A program made the translations under genes and the position numbers. This document shows positions 44,546 to 53,555 of a DNA stretch of 64,000 nucleotides, piece by piece. The notes under the pieces were generated by a model. The model saw only the letters and a program-made list of their open reading frames with translations. It was not told where the DNA came from and searched no databases. Where the stretch lies: assembly GCA_018818065.1 (NCBI GenBank), contig JAHISV010000009.1, positions 1 to 64,000 on the forward strand. The letters run 5' to 3'. Each line of letters begins with the position of its first letter. Position 1 is the first letter of the stretch. The DNA is from Bacteroidota bacterium (GTDB lineage Bacteria; Bacteroidota; Ignavibacteria; Ignavibacteriales; Melioribacteraceae).

Positions 44546-44922
44546 AAAAATCCCCCGTGGAATTTTAGGTTGATAGTTTAATTTCGAGAGTAATAATAGT
44601 GAATATGGGATTTGGATGAAAGCAAGAGACAAGATAATTTCGGTAAATATTTCTGTTTAGCGAAGTAAAATACTTTTAAGAATAGCTAATAGGTTCATAA
44701 AAACGGTTTGGACTTACTGATTGATTAGCTTTTTATATTTACACACTGAAACTCTAGCCATTCAGTAAATGTTACAATAAGACACTCAATTAGTGTGATT
44801 CTTTGTCAATAACAAGTTACCTTACATATGAAACTTGAATATCTTTTGGATATATTTAACAGAGGCATCGGAGTCACAATCTCATTGAAAAATAATTAGA
44901 GCCTCGGAGAATCCAACCCAAA
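44546..44922. other. divergent promoter region between peptidase and histidine kinase
   Basis: This 377-bp AT-rich region separates two divergently transcribed genes and must hold both promoters. I see no coding frame with a convincing product, no RNA gene and no palindrome long enough to name as an operator. Confidence 0.5.
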
Positions 44923-46170
44923 ATGAACACAACTAACGAAATACTATTCTCACAGTTAGGTGAAAACTCAGAACTATTAAAAAAATGGGAAAATATCCTT
45001 AACTTAATTTCAAAAGTCCTGAATGTACCTGTTGCACTTATTATGAAAGTTAATGCCCCATTTATTGAAGTGTTTTCAAATAACAATTCGGATAGGAACC
45101 CTTATCACAAAGGGGATAAGGAAAAGTTAACCGGTTTATATTGTGAAACTGTAATTAACAAAAGATCTAAACTGGAAATACCAAATGCGCTTATGGATCC
45201 TTTATGGGATAACAATCCGGATATTAAATTGGGAATGATTGCTTATCTGGGTTATCCAATTCATTGGCCAAATCAAGAAGTTTTTGGCACTTTATGTATC
45301 CTTGATAGTAAAGAGACTGATTTTACCGATCTTCATAGGGAATTACTTACACAATTTAGAGAAGTTCTTGAATCACATTTGGGAATGCTGTTTTCAAACC
45401 AGGAATTACTATCTCAGAAAAAATTATTAGAATTAACAAATAGAAGAATATCTGAGTATTCAAACGAGTTAGATCGATCCATGAAACATCAGGATAAACT
45501 CTATTCAATAATTGCTCATGACCTGAGAAATCCATTAAATACTTTGCAAGCTTCATCAGAGATCCTCCTAACTGACACCAATAATCTGACGGATGATGAA
45601 AAAGAAGATCTTCTAGTTGCTATAAATAATGGTGCATCGAATATGGATTTTCTTCTAAATAATCTTTTGGCATGGACAAGATTACACACCGGGCAGATCG
45701 CTTTCAAACCAGTTTGGGTTAATATCAATGACATGCTTATGGAACTGGTAGAATTATATAGACCAAGTTTCTCAAAAAAGAATATTGAGTTTAAATCAAC
45801 GATCAGTGATGATCAGTCTGTCTGGGCAGATCAGAATATGCTTTCCGTTGTTTTGAGAAATCTAATTACAAATGCCATTAAGTATACAAAATTTGGAGGA
45901 GAAATAAGCGTCTTTACCAAATCCATAAAGAATTCTAAAATAATTAGTATTACTGATGATGGAATTGGAATGGATGAAATTACTATTCAAAGACTATTTG
46001 AAATTGATAAAAACTCAACTCCAGGGACTGAGAATGAAAGAGGGACAGGTTTAGGATTGATACTAAGCAAAGAGTTTATTGATGAACACGGAGGCGAATT
46101 AACGGTGAAATCTGAACCTGGGAAAGGATCAACATTTATCATCAGCCTGCCCAATCAATCAGAAGGCTGA
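44923..46170 (+). CDS. GAF-domain sensor histidine kinase
   Basis: This 415-aa soluble kinase has a GAF domain at about 20-155 (with the GLYCETVINK motif), a short coiled coil, HisKA with the phosphoacceptor in IIAHDLRNPL (H199) and an HATPase domain (N box VLRNLITNAIKYTKFGGE; G1 SITDDGIGMD; G2 GTENERGTGLGLIL). No transmembrane segment or receiver domain is present, so it senses an internal signal through GAF and is orphan: no response regulator lies beside it. The GAF ligand cannot be named. Confidence 0.9.
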   Translation: MNTTNEILFSQLGENSELLKKWENILNLISKVLNVPVALIMKVNAPFIEVFSNNNSDRNPYHKGDKEKLTGLYCETVINKRSKLEIPNALMDPLWDNNPDIKLGMIAYLGYPIHWPNQEVFGTLCILDSKETDFTDLHRELLTQFREVLESHLGMLFSNQELLSQKKLLELTNRRISEYSNELDRSMKHQDKLYSIIAHDLRNPLNTLQASSEILLTDTNNLTDDEKEDLLVAINNGASNMDFLLNNLLAWTRLHTGQIAFKPVWVNINDMLMELVELYRPSFSKKNIEFKSTISDDQSVWADQNMLSVVLRNLITNAIKYTKFGGEISVFTKSIKNSKIISITDDGIGMDEITIQRLFEIDKNSTPGTENERGTGLGLILSKEFIDEHGGELTVKSEPGKGSTFIISLPNQSEG

Positions 46171-46267
46171 TTCTCAGGTTTCAATAAATCATTGTTTCTT
46201 TAAATAAAACTTCAGTTTTAAAAAATGAATAATCTAAAGTAATTCAAATGAATTATGGGAAATAAAC

Positions 46268-47296
46268 CTAATCATTCAAATTATAGTATGCCTCTGTTTT
46301 CACCTTCATCAATTCCTGATGAGGCGCAAGGGTATCACTCCGGTAAACATGCCTCCCCCAGCCCATCAAAAGTACTGTCAAAGATAAGAGAAGTACAATT
46401 GTAATAAAATACTTTCCAGGACTAATATTTGCCGGTCTGATTTCTTTCCATAAAAAATAAACTGCAGCTGATGCGATCAATGCCGCAGTTGTAACGACTC
46501 CAATCAGGTGCCAGCTAACGCTCCCCCAGGGAAGAGTGAATAATACAAATGGACCGAAAACGATCTGAGAAATTGTGACATAAAAAGTCAGCTTGTATCC
46601 AAGTCTTTTTATTTCTTCTCTAGAAAAATCAGAAAGTCTTTCTTCGAATGGAAAAGATTTTCGTCCAAAATATCCCACGATAAATAGTCCGGTAATCGCT
46701 GTGGTACCAGCAAGAAAATGCAAATAACGTGGAATGACATTCCAGAAAATCATAGCAGAAAATGCACCCCTTACCTCTGCCCACCTCTCCGGAAAAATCA
46801 TGAGGTTGATATTTGTGAGAAATATGAGCGGAATAAAAAGGAATATTAATGTGGCAACCAAGCCAATAGCAATGTGAGTTCTTTTATTACCCTTATATTT
46901 TTCCCAATTATATTTGTGATAGTACGTTACTAAAAAAGCAATTATTAGAAGAGGAATGATGGAAATCCATAAATTCGCCGTAAGTGCATTCGCAGAATAA
47001 AAATAAATTGTGTAGAGTGCATTGATTACCAGCAAAGGCGCTACACCAAGGACAACAGCGAGACTTTTATTAACGGTAATTGTATTTGCAATTTCGTAGG
47101 CAAGTTTATCATACTTTTCCTTTTTCAATCCCATAATTTGAAATATTACCGTCAAGACCGACCCACCCAGCATAAGGTTAATAAATAAAATATGAGCAAG
47201 AAATGATATTATCAAAAGTGAAATTAGTATCCATTCCGGCAATGGAAGAGGAAGAGGAATATCCCTTGGAATCGGCTGAATTTGAAATAATAACAT
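46268..47296 (-). CDS. membrane partner of a bd-like cytochrome oxidase
   Basis: This 342-aa integral membrane protein has about eight hydrophobic helices and several His residues at helix ends (LAHILF near 37, RYLHFL near 196, WHLIGV near 260, GRHVYR near 317). It is 16 bp downstream of the gene for a CydA-like/cytochrome c fusion and has AGGAG before its ATG, so the two are one operon and probably one complex. It is not a recognisable CydB by motif and may be a distant second subunit. It could bind haem b, but no ligand is proven. Confidence 0.65.
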   Translation of the reverse strand: MLLFQIQPIPRDIPLPLPLPEWILISLLIISFLAHILFINLMLGGSVLTVIFQIMGLKKEKYDKLAYEIANTITVNKSLAVVLGVAPLLVINALYTIYFYSANALTANLWISIIPLLIIAFLVTYYHKYNWEKYKGNKRTHIAIGLVATLIFLFIPLIFLTNINLMIFPERWAEVRGAFSAMIFWNVIPRYLHFLAGTTAITGLFIVGYFGRKSFPFEERLSDFSREEIKRLGYKLTFYVTISQIVFGPFVLFTLPWGSVSWHLIGVVTTAALIASAAVYFLWKEIRPANISPGKYFITIVLLLSLTVLLMGWGRHVYRSDTLAPHQELMKVKTEAYYNLND

Positions 47297-47312
47297 AATA
47301 TCTCCTAAATTA

Positions 47313-48734
47313 CTATTGTGCGTGCCCGGGTGATATAGTTACCCCTTTATTCTGAACACCTAAATGCTTAATTGGATTGCTTTGCATTTCAATGATATAA
47401 TCTGCCAGGACGTCAATCTCATCATTATTCCCCGGGAAAGGAGGCATATAATATCTCCCCGCATTCATAACCGGAATATATTCAATAATTTTGTCCTTGG
47501 GTAAGTCCCCACCATTAGGCGTTAAAAGATTTTCGAACTTTGTAACTATTGAATTTACTCCACTAACTGTATGACAACGGCTGCATGCAAGACCGAAAAT
47601 ATTTTCCCCTGCTTCAAGCTTGTTAGCATCTGTTATTTGCGGAGTACTAGTGTAGATGGCATGTTTCAATATTCCATCAAACTTATATTTATCGTAGTCT
47701 TCAACACGAAGTTGATTCGAATACATATACTCGCTTATCACATATGGCTTACGAATAAACTCTCTTACTCTCTCGAATGTACCCAACGTTAAAAAAGTAA
47801 TTATGATTGTAATGAAAGCCGCGGTTTTAGATATTCGTTTTGGTTTAAATGCTGCCCAGACAGCAGTCAGCATTGAAACAATTATTGTGGCAATGAGAAA
47901 ATATAAAATAGTTTCATACCAATTTTGAAACCGTTGTGTTCCTATGGCTACGGGTACGTTCCCCTCCATTAACCGGGGTATTTTATAATAATAGTAGAGC
48001 CCGGCCGCAAGAACGTGAGGAGTCCATAAGAACATCCACAATGCAATATTTTTTAAAGCCTTGCCTCTGAATTTTATATCATCCTTGGTATACGAAATTG
48101 TTAGAAACAAAATGATTGAGGCAGCCATAATAAACGCCATGGGTGTACGGAAAAATAATTGTGGGATGTAAAATGGATTTGTAAAGCCATCGAGAAATGA
48201 CTTGCTTTCAGCCCAAGCGCCCGTGTCCATCATGAATCCAAGAATACCGACAATTATGGCCATTGTTAACCAGGAAAATATACCTAAAGCGCCGCCTGTT
48301 TTTATATGCTTCCATTTTTGAACCGGATCATCTTTGGTCTTTTTCCATGTAAGGAAATAATACATGATAAATACTACTTCCAAAACGAAAATTATCCACT
48401 CAGTAAACCATGCTCCAAAAAAAACTCTTATCAAACTACCTATTGATGCCGGACTGATAAGCGCGGCTGTAAACCATATTCCTACGCCGGTGATTGCTCC
48501 AACAGAAGTGGTAACGATAAAAGCAAAGAACATTAATTTATAAGCAAGATCATCCCACTTTTTCCCTTCAGCAAGATTGGTTTTACTTTCCCTGTATCCA
48601 CGGTATTCAAAAAGAACCACAAGAGGAATGAATCCAACGGCGAGGGCATGGTTAATAATTACATGGATCACTGCGATAACTGCCATTAAAAGTCGGTCGC
48701 CAAATAGATCAAGATGAAAGAGTGGAAAATCCAT
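47313..48734 (-). CDS. CydA-like bd oxidase subunit with fused cytochrome c domain
   Basis: This 473-aa membrane protein has an N-terminal CydA-like core. It includes a His in helix 1 (AVIHVIINHALAVG, near 23) and paired Glu residues in TEWIIFVLEVV (near 110), placed like the E99/E107 pair of E. coli CydA. The last ~100 residues form a cytochrome c domain with a haem-binding CSRCH (384-388) and a likely axial Met in MPPFPGN (near 430). It lacks the GRQPW block and Q-loop of quinol-oxidising CydA, so electrons probably enter through haem c. GAGG precedes the start. It is the first gene of a two-gene operon. Confidence 0.75.
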   Translation of the reverse strand: MDFPLFHLDLFGDRLLMAVIAVIHVIINHALAVGFIPLVVLFEYRGYRESKTNLAEGKKWDDLAYKLMFFAFIVTTSVGAITGVGIWFTAALISPASIGSLIRVFFGAWFTEWIIFVLEVVFIMYYFLTWKKTKDDPVQKWKHIKTGGALGIFSWLTMAIIVGILGFMMDTGAWAESKSFLDGFTNPFYIPQLFFRTPMAFIMAASIILFLTISYTKDDIKFRGKALKNIALWMFLWTPHVLAAGLYYYYKIPRLMEGNVPVAIGTQRFQNWYETILYFLIATIIVSMLTAVWAAFKPKRISKTAAFITIIITFLTLGTFERVREFIRKPYVISEYMYSNQLRVEDYDKYKFDGILKHAIYTSTPQITDANKLEAGENIFGLACSRCHTVSGVNSIVTKFENLLTPNGGDLPKDKIIEYIPVMNAGRYYMPPFPGNNDEIDVLADYIIEMQSNPIKHLGVQNKGVTISPGHAQ

Positions 48735-48842
48735 AATCTGGTCCTCAGTTCTTGCTTAACAATTAATTAATGTTATAACTTAATAATTATTGGCTGAACT
48801 TTAAACAAGATTATTCATTTAAAACAAAATTGGGAATAAATC

Positions 48843-50360
48843 TCAATCGGGTTGATGTACTGGTTTTAGCAAATCATTTACCTCTTTAACAGGAGTAAAA
48901 GTGCTGGCTGGTACTTCTACAAAAACTGTATTCCAGTTTGCCATTCCGCCATTCCATAATCCGGGATATTCAAAAGTGGTTATCACTTCCCCATTATATG
49001 TTTTATTGCCTATGAAATAGGCCAACTCATCTCTGTAGTTGAATAAATTAAAATTTCTTCCTGAATAGTTTTTAAGCGCACAGACCATATCAACCGGATT
49101 GAAATGAGTTGATTCTTTTAGAATATCCATCTGGTCATCAGTAAATTGTGATTGCTCAACAATTTGCAACGACTCATTTCCTTCTTTATCAAATACCCAG
49201 AAAGGTCCGCCACCCGGTTCACCAGCATTTTTAACCATTCCGCATACCCGTAGTGGTCTGTTAAGTATTTTCAGTAAATAATCTTTTTTGAGTTTGTTAG
49301 AATAATTCTTGTAAGACTCCCTAATACTGAAGCATAAGTAATTTTTTATAAACTGTTCAGCTAAACCCAGCGTTTCCTCAGGTGAACTTTCGTCAATTAG
49401 TTTATTAATTAGGAAAAATATTTGCTTTTGCAGATGAACAAGATACCCTGACAAAAGCTTTCTCGGCTTAATTGATTCTTCATCATTTCTATCAAAAGGA
49501 ATATTGTCGATATTTTTGATTAGAACTAAATCACCCTTTAGGTTATCAAGATTTTTAAGTAAGGTGCCATGTCCACCCGGTCTTGTAAGCAAATTACCAT
49601 TTTCGTCAAATATCATTTGCAAGTCGCAGCTTAAGGCAATTGTATTAGTGTTTTCGTCCTGGCTCGAGAATTCAACTTCAAGCTGATATTGGGAATATTT
49701 TGCCCTCAGTTCTTTGAGTAATTCTTCAAATTGTTTTTGGAACTTCTGTGAAATAGTGAGATGTAGGATAACTTTCTTCTCAATACAAGAAATTGACTTA
49801 ATACTTTCTACAAGATGTTCTTCAAATGCTGTTCTTACTTCATTTTCATATCTATGAAACCTGAGTAATGCCTTCGGAAGCTCGGAGAGGTTCAATCCTT
49901 TTTCAGTAAGTACAAAGTCAAAGAGATCATGAAAATTCCCGGAGGATAGAAGTTGATCAACAGAGAGTCCGGACTTTTTAATTGCTAACTCTAATTGCGG
50001 GAAAAAAGCAAACTTTCTAATTCCATTCATGAATGTAGAAGCAAACTTTGCTTTTTGATCACCTTCTTTAGCCATTAATTCAAGATCAGCAAGTGAACAA
50101 TCTTTTTTAAATACTGAAAATAGATTGCTCGACATTCGGGTTGCAGCACCTGATGCAGGTATAAATTTCATAAAGCGACCGGCAATGGCAGCATTCTCAA
50201 AAAGTCTTAACAAATCTTTGTGATTGGATTCCTCCAGGCTAATGATGCCGTCATTAATTGTTGCAGGTTTAGTGATATTAAGTTTTATACGACCCTTTTT
50301 TATAAGGCCTACTTGTTCTCTATATTTTTCAGGTACGTTTGTATCAGGAGTGATCTTCAT
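48843..50360 (-). CDS. DUF4301 family protein
   Basis: This 505-aa cytoplasmic protein carries the DUF4301 hallmarks GRFMKFIPASGAATRM (near 62), GGHGTLLKNLD (near 265) and KNAGEPGGGPFWV (near 378). The glycine-rich motifs suggest a nucleotidyltransferase-like fold, but the function of the family is unknown to me. There is no signal peptide. The start at 50360 lacks a strong Shine-Dalgarno. It reads in the same direction as the C69 peptidase upstream but is separated from it by a hairpin. Confidence 0.85.
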   Translation of the reverse strand: MKITPDTNVPEKYREQVGLIKKGRIKLNITKPATINDGIISLEESNHKDLLRLFENAAIAGRFMKFIPASGAATRMSSNLFSVFKKDCSLADLELMAKEGDQKAKFASTFMNGIRKFAFFPQLELAIKKSGLSVDQLLSSGNFHDLFDFVLTEKGLNLSELPKALLRFHRYENEVRTAFEEHLVESIKSISCIEKKVILHLTISQKFQKQFEELLKELRAKYSQYQLEVEFSSQDENTNTIALSCDLQMIFDENGNLLTRPGGHGTLLKNLDNLKGDLVLIKNIDNIPFDRNDEESIKPRKLLSGYLVHLQKQIFFLINKLIDESSPEETLGLAEQFIKNYLCFSIRESYKNYSNKLKKDYLLKILNRPLRVCGMVKNAGEPGGGPFWVFDKEGNESLQIVEQSQFTDDQMDILKESTHFNPVDMVCALKNYSGRNFNLFNYRDELAYFIGNKTYNGEVITTFEYPGLWNGGMANWNTVFVEVPASTFTPVKEVNDLLKPVHQPD

Positions 50361-50460
50361 AGAATTCTTATGAGTTTTAGAAAGACTGAAATTAGATAGG
50401 TAAATTTATGGATAAAATATAATTAATTCTTCATAGAAGGATGCTTTTTACATGTGAAGG

Positions 50461-50496
50461 AATTACGCCCCGAAACGTTAGTCCCAGGGCGTAATT
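50461..50496 (-). terminator. hairpin downstream of the C69 peptidase gene
   Basis: A 10-bp stem AATTACGCCC / GGGCGTAATT with a 16-base loop lies just after the peptidase stop at 50499. There is no long T tract on the minus strand, so strength is uncertain. Confidence 0.55.
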
Positions 50497-50498
50497 TA

Positions 50499-52127
50499 TT
50501 AGAAACCGAGAATAAAAAATTCCCAAAATGTTTTTTCAAGCTCTTTCCATTTTCCCATAGTAGCATGAGCCATACTGTGAGTGTAATGAGTTAAAAACTT
50601 TTTAACCTGCTCCAACTTCTCAGGATCGTTTTTAAGCATTTGTTTAACATGAGTGTCAATATCCTTAACATCCTGTATTTCCCTGCTCTCAAACTCATCT
50701 ATGGCTGTTCTGATGTAATCCTCAGCCTTATCCCATCTTAATGTCGCAAGTCTTGCTGCAGGCATAAAAGACCAGGAAGCCGCATCTTCGCGATACTTAT
50801 TACGACCGCTTATATGGAAACTTTCCGGTAATTCATTTACCCCAATAAATATTGGAATCCGTGGTGTAAGGGCTGGATTATCGAAAGAAAACCAGGCAAC
50901 TCCTCCTACTTCGTCAGGCAGCCAGTCTCTTACCTGAACCACTTGAGAATAGGAACATTTTGCAACAGAAATGGTTCTTTGATACTCCAGAAATCCCGGC
51001 TTGATTGCATTTAAAAGTTTAATGGTCTCTTTACTGATCCATGGATTCGCGACAACACTTTTTACAAGTTCTTCACTTTCAAGTCCTTCGTTATACATAT
51101 CTTTTTCGTTTTTCGTAACGAGCATATCTTTTGTCATATCCCACTCAGTTCCGGCGTAAGTTTCTCTGTAAAGTTCAAAAACTTTTTCAAGAGAAACTTT
51201 TTCATCTGGTTTTACGGAGAATGGAAGTTCTTCAGCATCATAACTTAATTTTAGAGAAGGTGCAACGTTGTTCAAGACAAAATATTCCCTTATAGAGAAT
51301 GGAGCGTCGTCAGTATATGCCTTCCAGAATTTAAAAGCCTCGCTGCTATCTGCTAACCAGTATTCCATTTCTTCAGCTAAACGGATAACATTATCTGAAG
51401 CCATATAATAATCTGTATTATCAAAATCTATGACACCGATGCGACTCCTATTTGCGGAAATACCTACATGTCCATCAGGAATTCTTTGTGCAGCCCAAAC
51501 AGCGCCAATTTCAAAAGGGCCGGCACCCATAATCTCAAATTGCCACAATTCTTTTTTATCTGCGATTGTCAAACATTCACCCCAATCACCATAGCCGTAC
51601 TCAGTAGCCAAATCGCCCATAAGCTTTATGGCCTCTCTGGCTGAACTACATCTTTCAAGGGCTATTGCCTGAAGTTCTTCAATGTAAAACATACCTTCAT
51701 CGTTTCTCAGTTCTTCCTTACCACCAAAGGTTGTTTCACCCATTGCAAGCTGTTTTTCGTTGAGGCAAGGATAGGCAACATTAAGAAATTTGAAAGTTTC
51801 CGCGACTTCCGGAATCTCCCCTTTTTCAACAAGTCCTCTGGTATCCCAGGGAGTTTCGGTGTGAAGCTTTCCTTCAAATACTTTTCTTATAGATCCTTCG
51901 TGGTGTTTTTTATGTGGAATCATGTTCAGCCATGTTCTGTAATGGGCGTCGCATGTGTGTCCGACCATAATCGAACCATCAGTTGTGGCTTCTCTACCGA
52001 CGAGTATGCTTGTACATGCGTCGTATTCTGGCTCAGCTGAAAATTGCGCCATGGAAACTGAAGTACTGATTAAAAAAACGAAAGCAAAAAAAACCATTTT
52101 ATTTATTGCCTTAGATATTGCAGTCAT
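50499..52127 (-). CDS. C69-family dipeptidase, exported
   Basis: This 542-aa N-terminal-nucleophile peptidase has a signal peptide (MVFFAFVFLISTSVSMA region) followed by YDACTSILVG with the probable nucleophile Cys38, which becomes active after processing. Family features include GSIMVGHTCDAHYRTW, MGETTFGGKEEL and ANRSRIGVIDF. C69 enzymes cleave dipeptides from the N-terminus of small peptides. AGGAA precedes the ATG. It lies 74 bp downstream of the M14-like hydrolase gene, so it may belong to the same peptide or acyl-amino-acid use cluster. Confidence 0.88.
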   Translation of the reverse strand: MTAISKAINKMVFFAFVFLISTSVSMAQFSAEPEYDACTSILVGREATTDGSIMVGHTCDAHYRTWLNMIPHKKHHEGSIRKVFEGKLHTETPWDTRGLVEKGEIPEVAETFKFLNVAYPCLNEKQLAMGETTFGGKEELRNDEGMFYIEELQAIALERCSSAREAIKLMGDLATEYGYGDWGECLTIADKKELWQFEIMGAGPFEIGAVWAAQRIPDGHVGISANRSRIGVIDFDNTDYYMASDNVIRLAEEMEYWLADSSEAFKFWKAYTDDAPFSIREYFVLNNVAPSLKLSYDAEELPFSVKPDEKVSLEKVFELYRETYAGTEWDMTKDMLVTKNEKDMYNEGLESEELVKSVVANPWISKETIKLLNAIKPGFLEYQRTISVAKCSYSQVVQVRDWLPDEVGGVAWFSFDNPALTPRIPIFIGVNELPESFHISGRNKYREDAASWSFMPAARLATLRWDKAEDYIRTAIDEFESREIQDVKDIDTHVKQMLKNDPEKLEQVKKFLTHYTHSMAHATMGKWKELEKTFWEFFILGF

Positions 52128-52201
52128 AATGTTTTCCTATCTCTATATTTTTTTTAACAGACTAATTTTATTGAAGATTACTCTATAGCTTATCCTAAAT
52201 A

Positions 52202-53371
52202 CTATTCAAGTACTATTCTATTTTTCAAAGCGGATTTTGGGTCGTTGAGGTAATAGCCTACACCATTCTCAATAACCTCTTCATACCTTGGTACACCTTC
52301 GCAAATTAGCGGTCGATCCGGATAATCCTCTGACCAGATTTCCATTGTCATTAAAATTGCAGAAGTATGCCTTCCAACTCTTTTTGCTATCGGCCACCCA
52401 TTTTCGTCAATCTGTTCAAAAAGCAAACCATGCTTTCCTGCCATTACTACGAATTCATCTTTACCCGTTAGTAATTGTTCCCGTGAGGTTGTTCCGCGAG
52501 TTGCATCCAGGAATGGTTCCGGGGCTTCAAACAGAAGTGAGACTGCATCGGAATAGTCCCCAACTTCCCTGTGAGAGAGTCCATGTAAATTCTTTGGTGA
52601 GAACTCAACACCCATTCTAAAACCTTCCATATCCGTTAACATCATGGAAACAAACGTGGCTAATTCTTCACCGTTTTCATGGGCTACAATTGTACTGATA
52701 ACAGGATACTGAAGCTCAGCTTCATGCAAATCAATAAATACATCAATTTTTTCTTTTTTAATCAACTCCATAAAAGCATAACAAGTTTGCTCTGTTAGTG
52801 TTCCATTCTCTCTGCCTGGCCATGTTCTGTTCAGGTTGCGTGTGTCAACATATGCCAGGTTCTGACCGCTTGGGTAATGTATATAAACTTCCGGATCCGG
52901 CCATTGATCGAGCGGATTTGACCATCTATCCCCCATCCTAAATTTTCTTTCTCCAAAACTGGTTTTTATACTAAAATCCGGTGGATAAGCGCCTCCAAGT
53001 TTAGTGCCTGTTGAAGCGCTTCTATTCGCAGTTATAGCAAGAAAAAGCTTCCCTGCTTTCATTTTGCCATTCTCAGCAAAAAGATAAGCAGCTAATCTGC
53101 CGGCAGGTTCCTCGGGATGAGTGCCTCCAATAACCAGCATATTCGATCCTTCCTCTTCCCCTTCAAAAACATAAATGTTGCAGTCATTTATTGTGCCGGA
53201 TATTCCTGTAAAATAGTCTCCAAGTTTTTTAACTTCAGTAACACCCTCGTTCGTTACGACAGGCTCATTAAAATTTCTGTGATCGTAAAAACTTTTGCCC
53301 GCAAAAATAATAACCAGCATTCCAAGCAGAATAAAAATGGTTTTTCGAATAACAATAAATTTATCTCTCAT
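52202..53371 (-). CDS. M14/succinylglutamate desuccinylase-like hydrolase, membrane anchored
   Basis: This 389-aa protein has an N-terminal membrane anchor (RKTIFILLGMLVIIFAG, about 9-25) and an M14-type zinc amidohydrolase domain. The zinc ligands are GGTHPEEP (HxxE near 80) and DLHEAE (His near 205), followed by a long C-terminal region. Relatives remove acyl or amino groups from N-acyl amino acids or cleave C-terminal residues. I start at the ATG at 53371, eight bases after the stop of a 54-aa membrane protein gene. It is the last gene of a four-gene operon with a permease and DUF6305, so its product is probably taken up by that permease. Confidence 0.8.
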   Translation of the reverse strand: MRDKFIVIRKTIFILLGMLVIIFAGKSFYDHRNFNEPVVTNEGVTEVKKLGDYFTGISGTINDCNIYVFEGEEEGSNMLVIGGTHPEEPAGRLAAYLFAENGKMKAGKLFLAITANRSASTGTKLGGAYPPDFSIKTSFGERKFRMGDRWSNPLDQWPDPEVYIHYPSGQNLAYVDTRNLNRTWPGRENGTLTEQTCYAFMELIKKEKIDVFIDLHEAELQYPVISTIVAHENGEELATFVSMMLTDMEGFRMGVEFSPKNLHGLSHREVGDYSDAVSLLFEAPEPFLDATRGTTSREQLLTGKDEFVVMAGKHGLLFEQIDENGWPIAKRVGRHTSAILMTMEIWSEDYPDRPLICEGVPRYEEVIENGVGYYLNDPKSALKNRIVLE

Positions 53372-53379
53372 GCCAGCGC

Positions 53380-53544
53380 CTATTTTAATCCGAAAAGTCT
53401 TAGTAAAAACGGAATGATCACAAGAATGTATAAGACTTCCTTTTCCCATGATTTTTCTTTGATCAAATTATAAATCATGATTATAGCAGTGAAACCAACT
53501 ATGCCATAATAGATCCAATTGATAATGCTATTAACGAATTCCAT
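53380..53544 (-). CDS. small two-span membrane protein in the permease operon
   Basis: This 54-aa protein begins MEFVNSIINWIYYGIVGFTA and has two hydrophobic segments (about 7-26 and 36-52) joined by a charged turn (KEKSWEKE). It is preceded by GAGGT, lies 11 bp after the permease stop and ends eight bases before the hydrolase start. The tight spacing and clean ribosome site make it a real gene. It may be a small subunit of the permease; its span number is lower than the four of TRAP small subunits. Confidence 0.75.
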   Translation of the reverse strand: MEFVNSIINWIYYGIVGFTAIIMIYNLIKEKSWEKEVLYILVIIPFLLRLFGLK

Positions 53545-53555
53545 TAAGACCTCAA

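Noticed and set aside
42449..44632. Longer start for the M3 peptidase
   Set aside because: The extra 29 residues would bury a good lipoprotein signal, and only the ATG at 44545 has a GGGGGA ribosome site.
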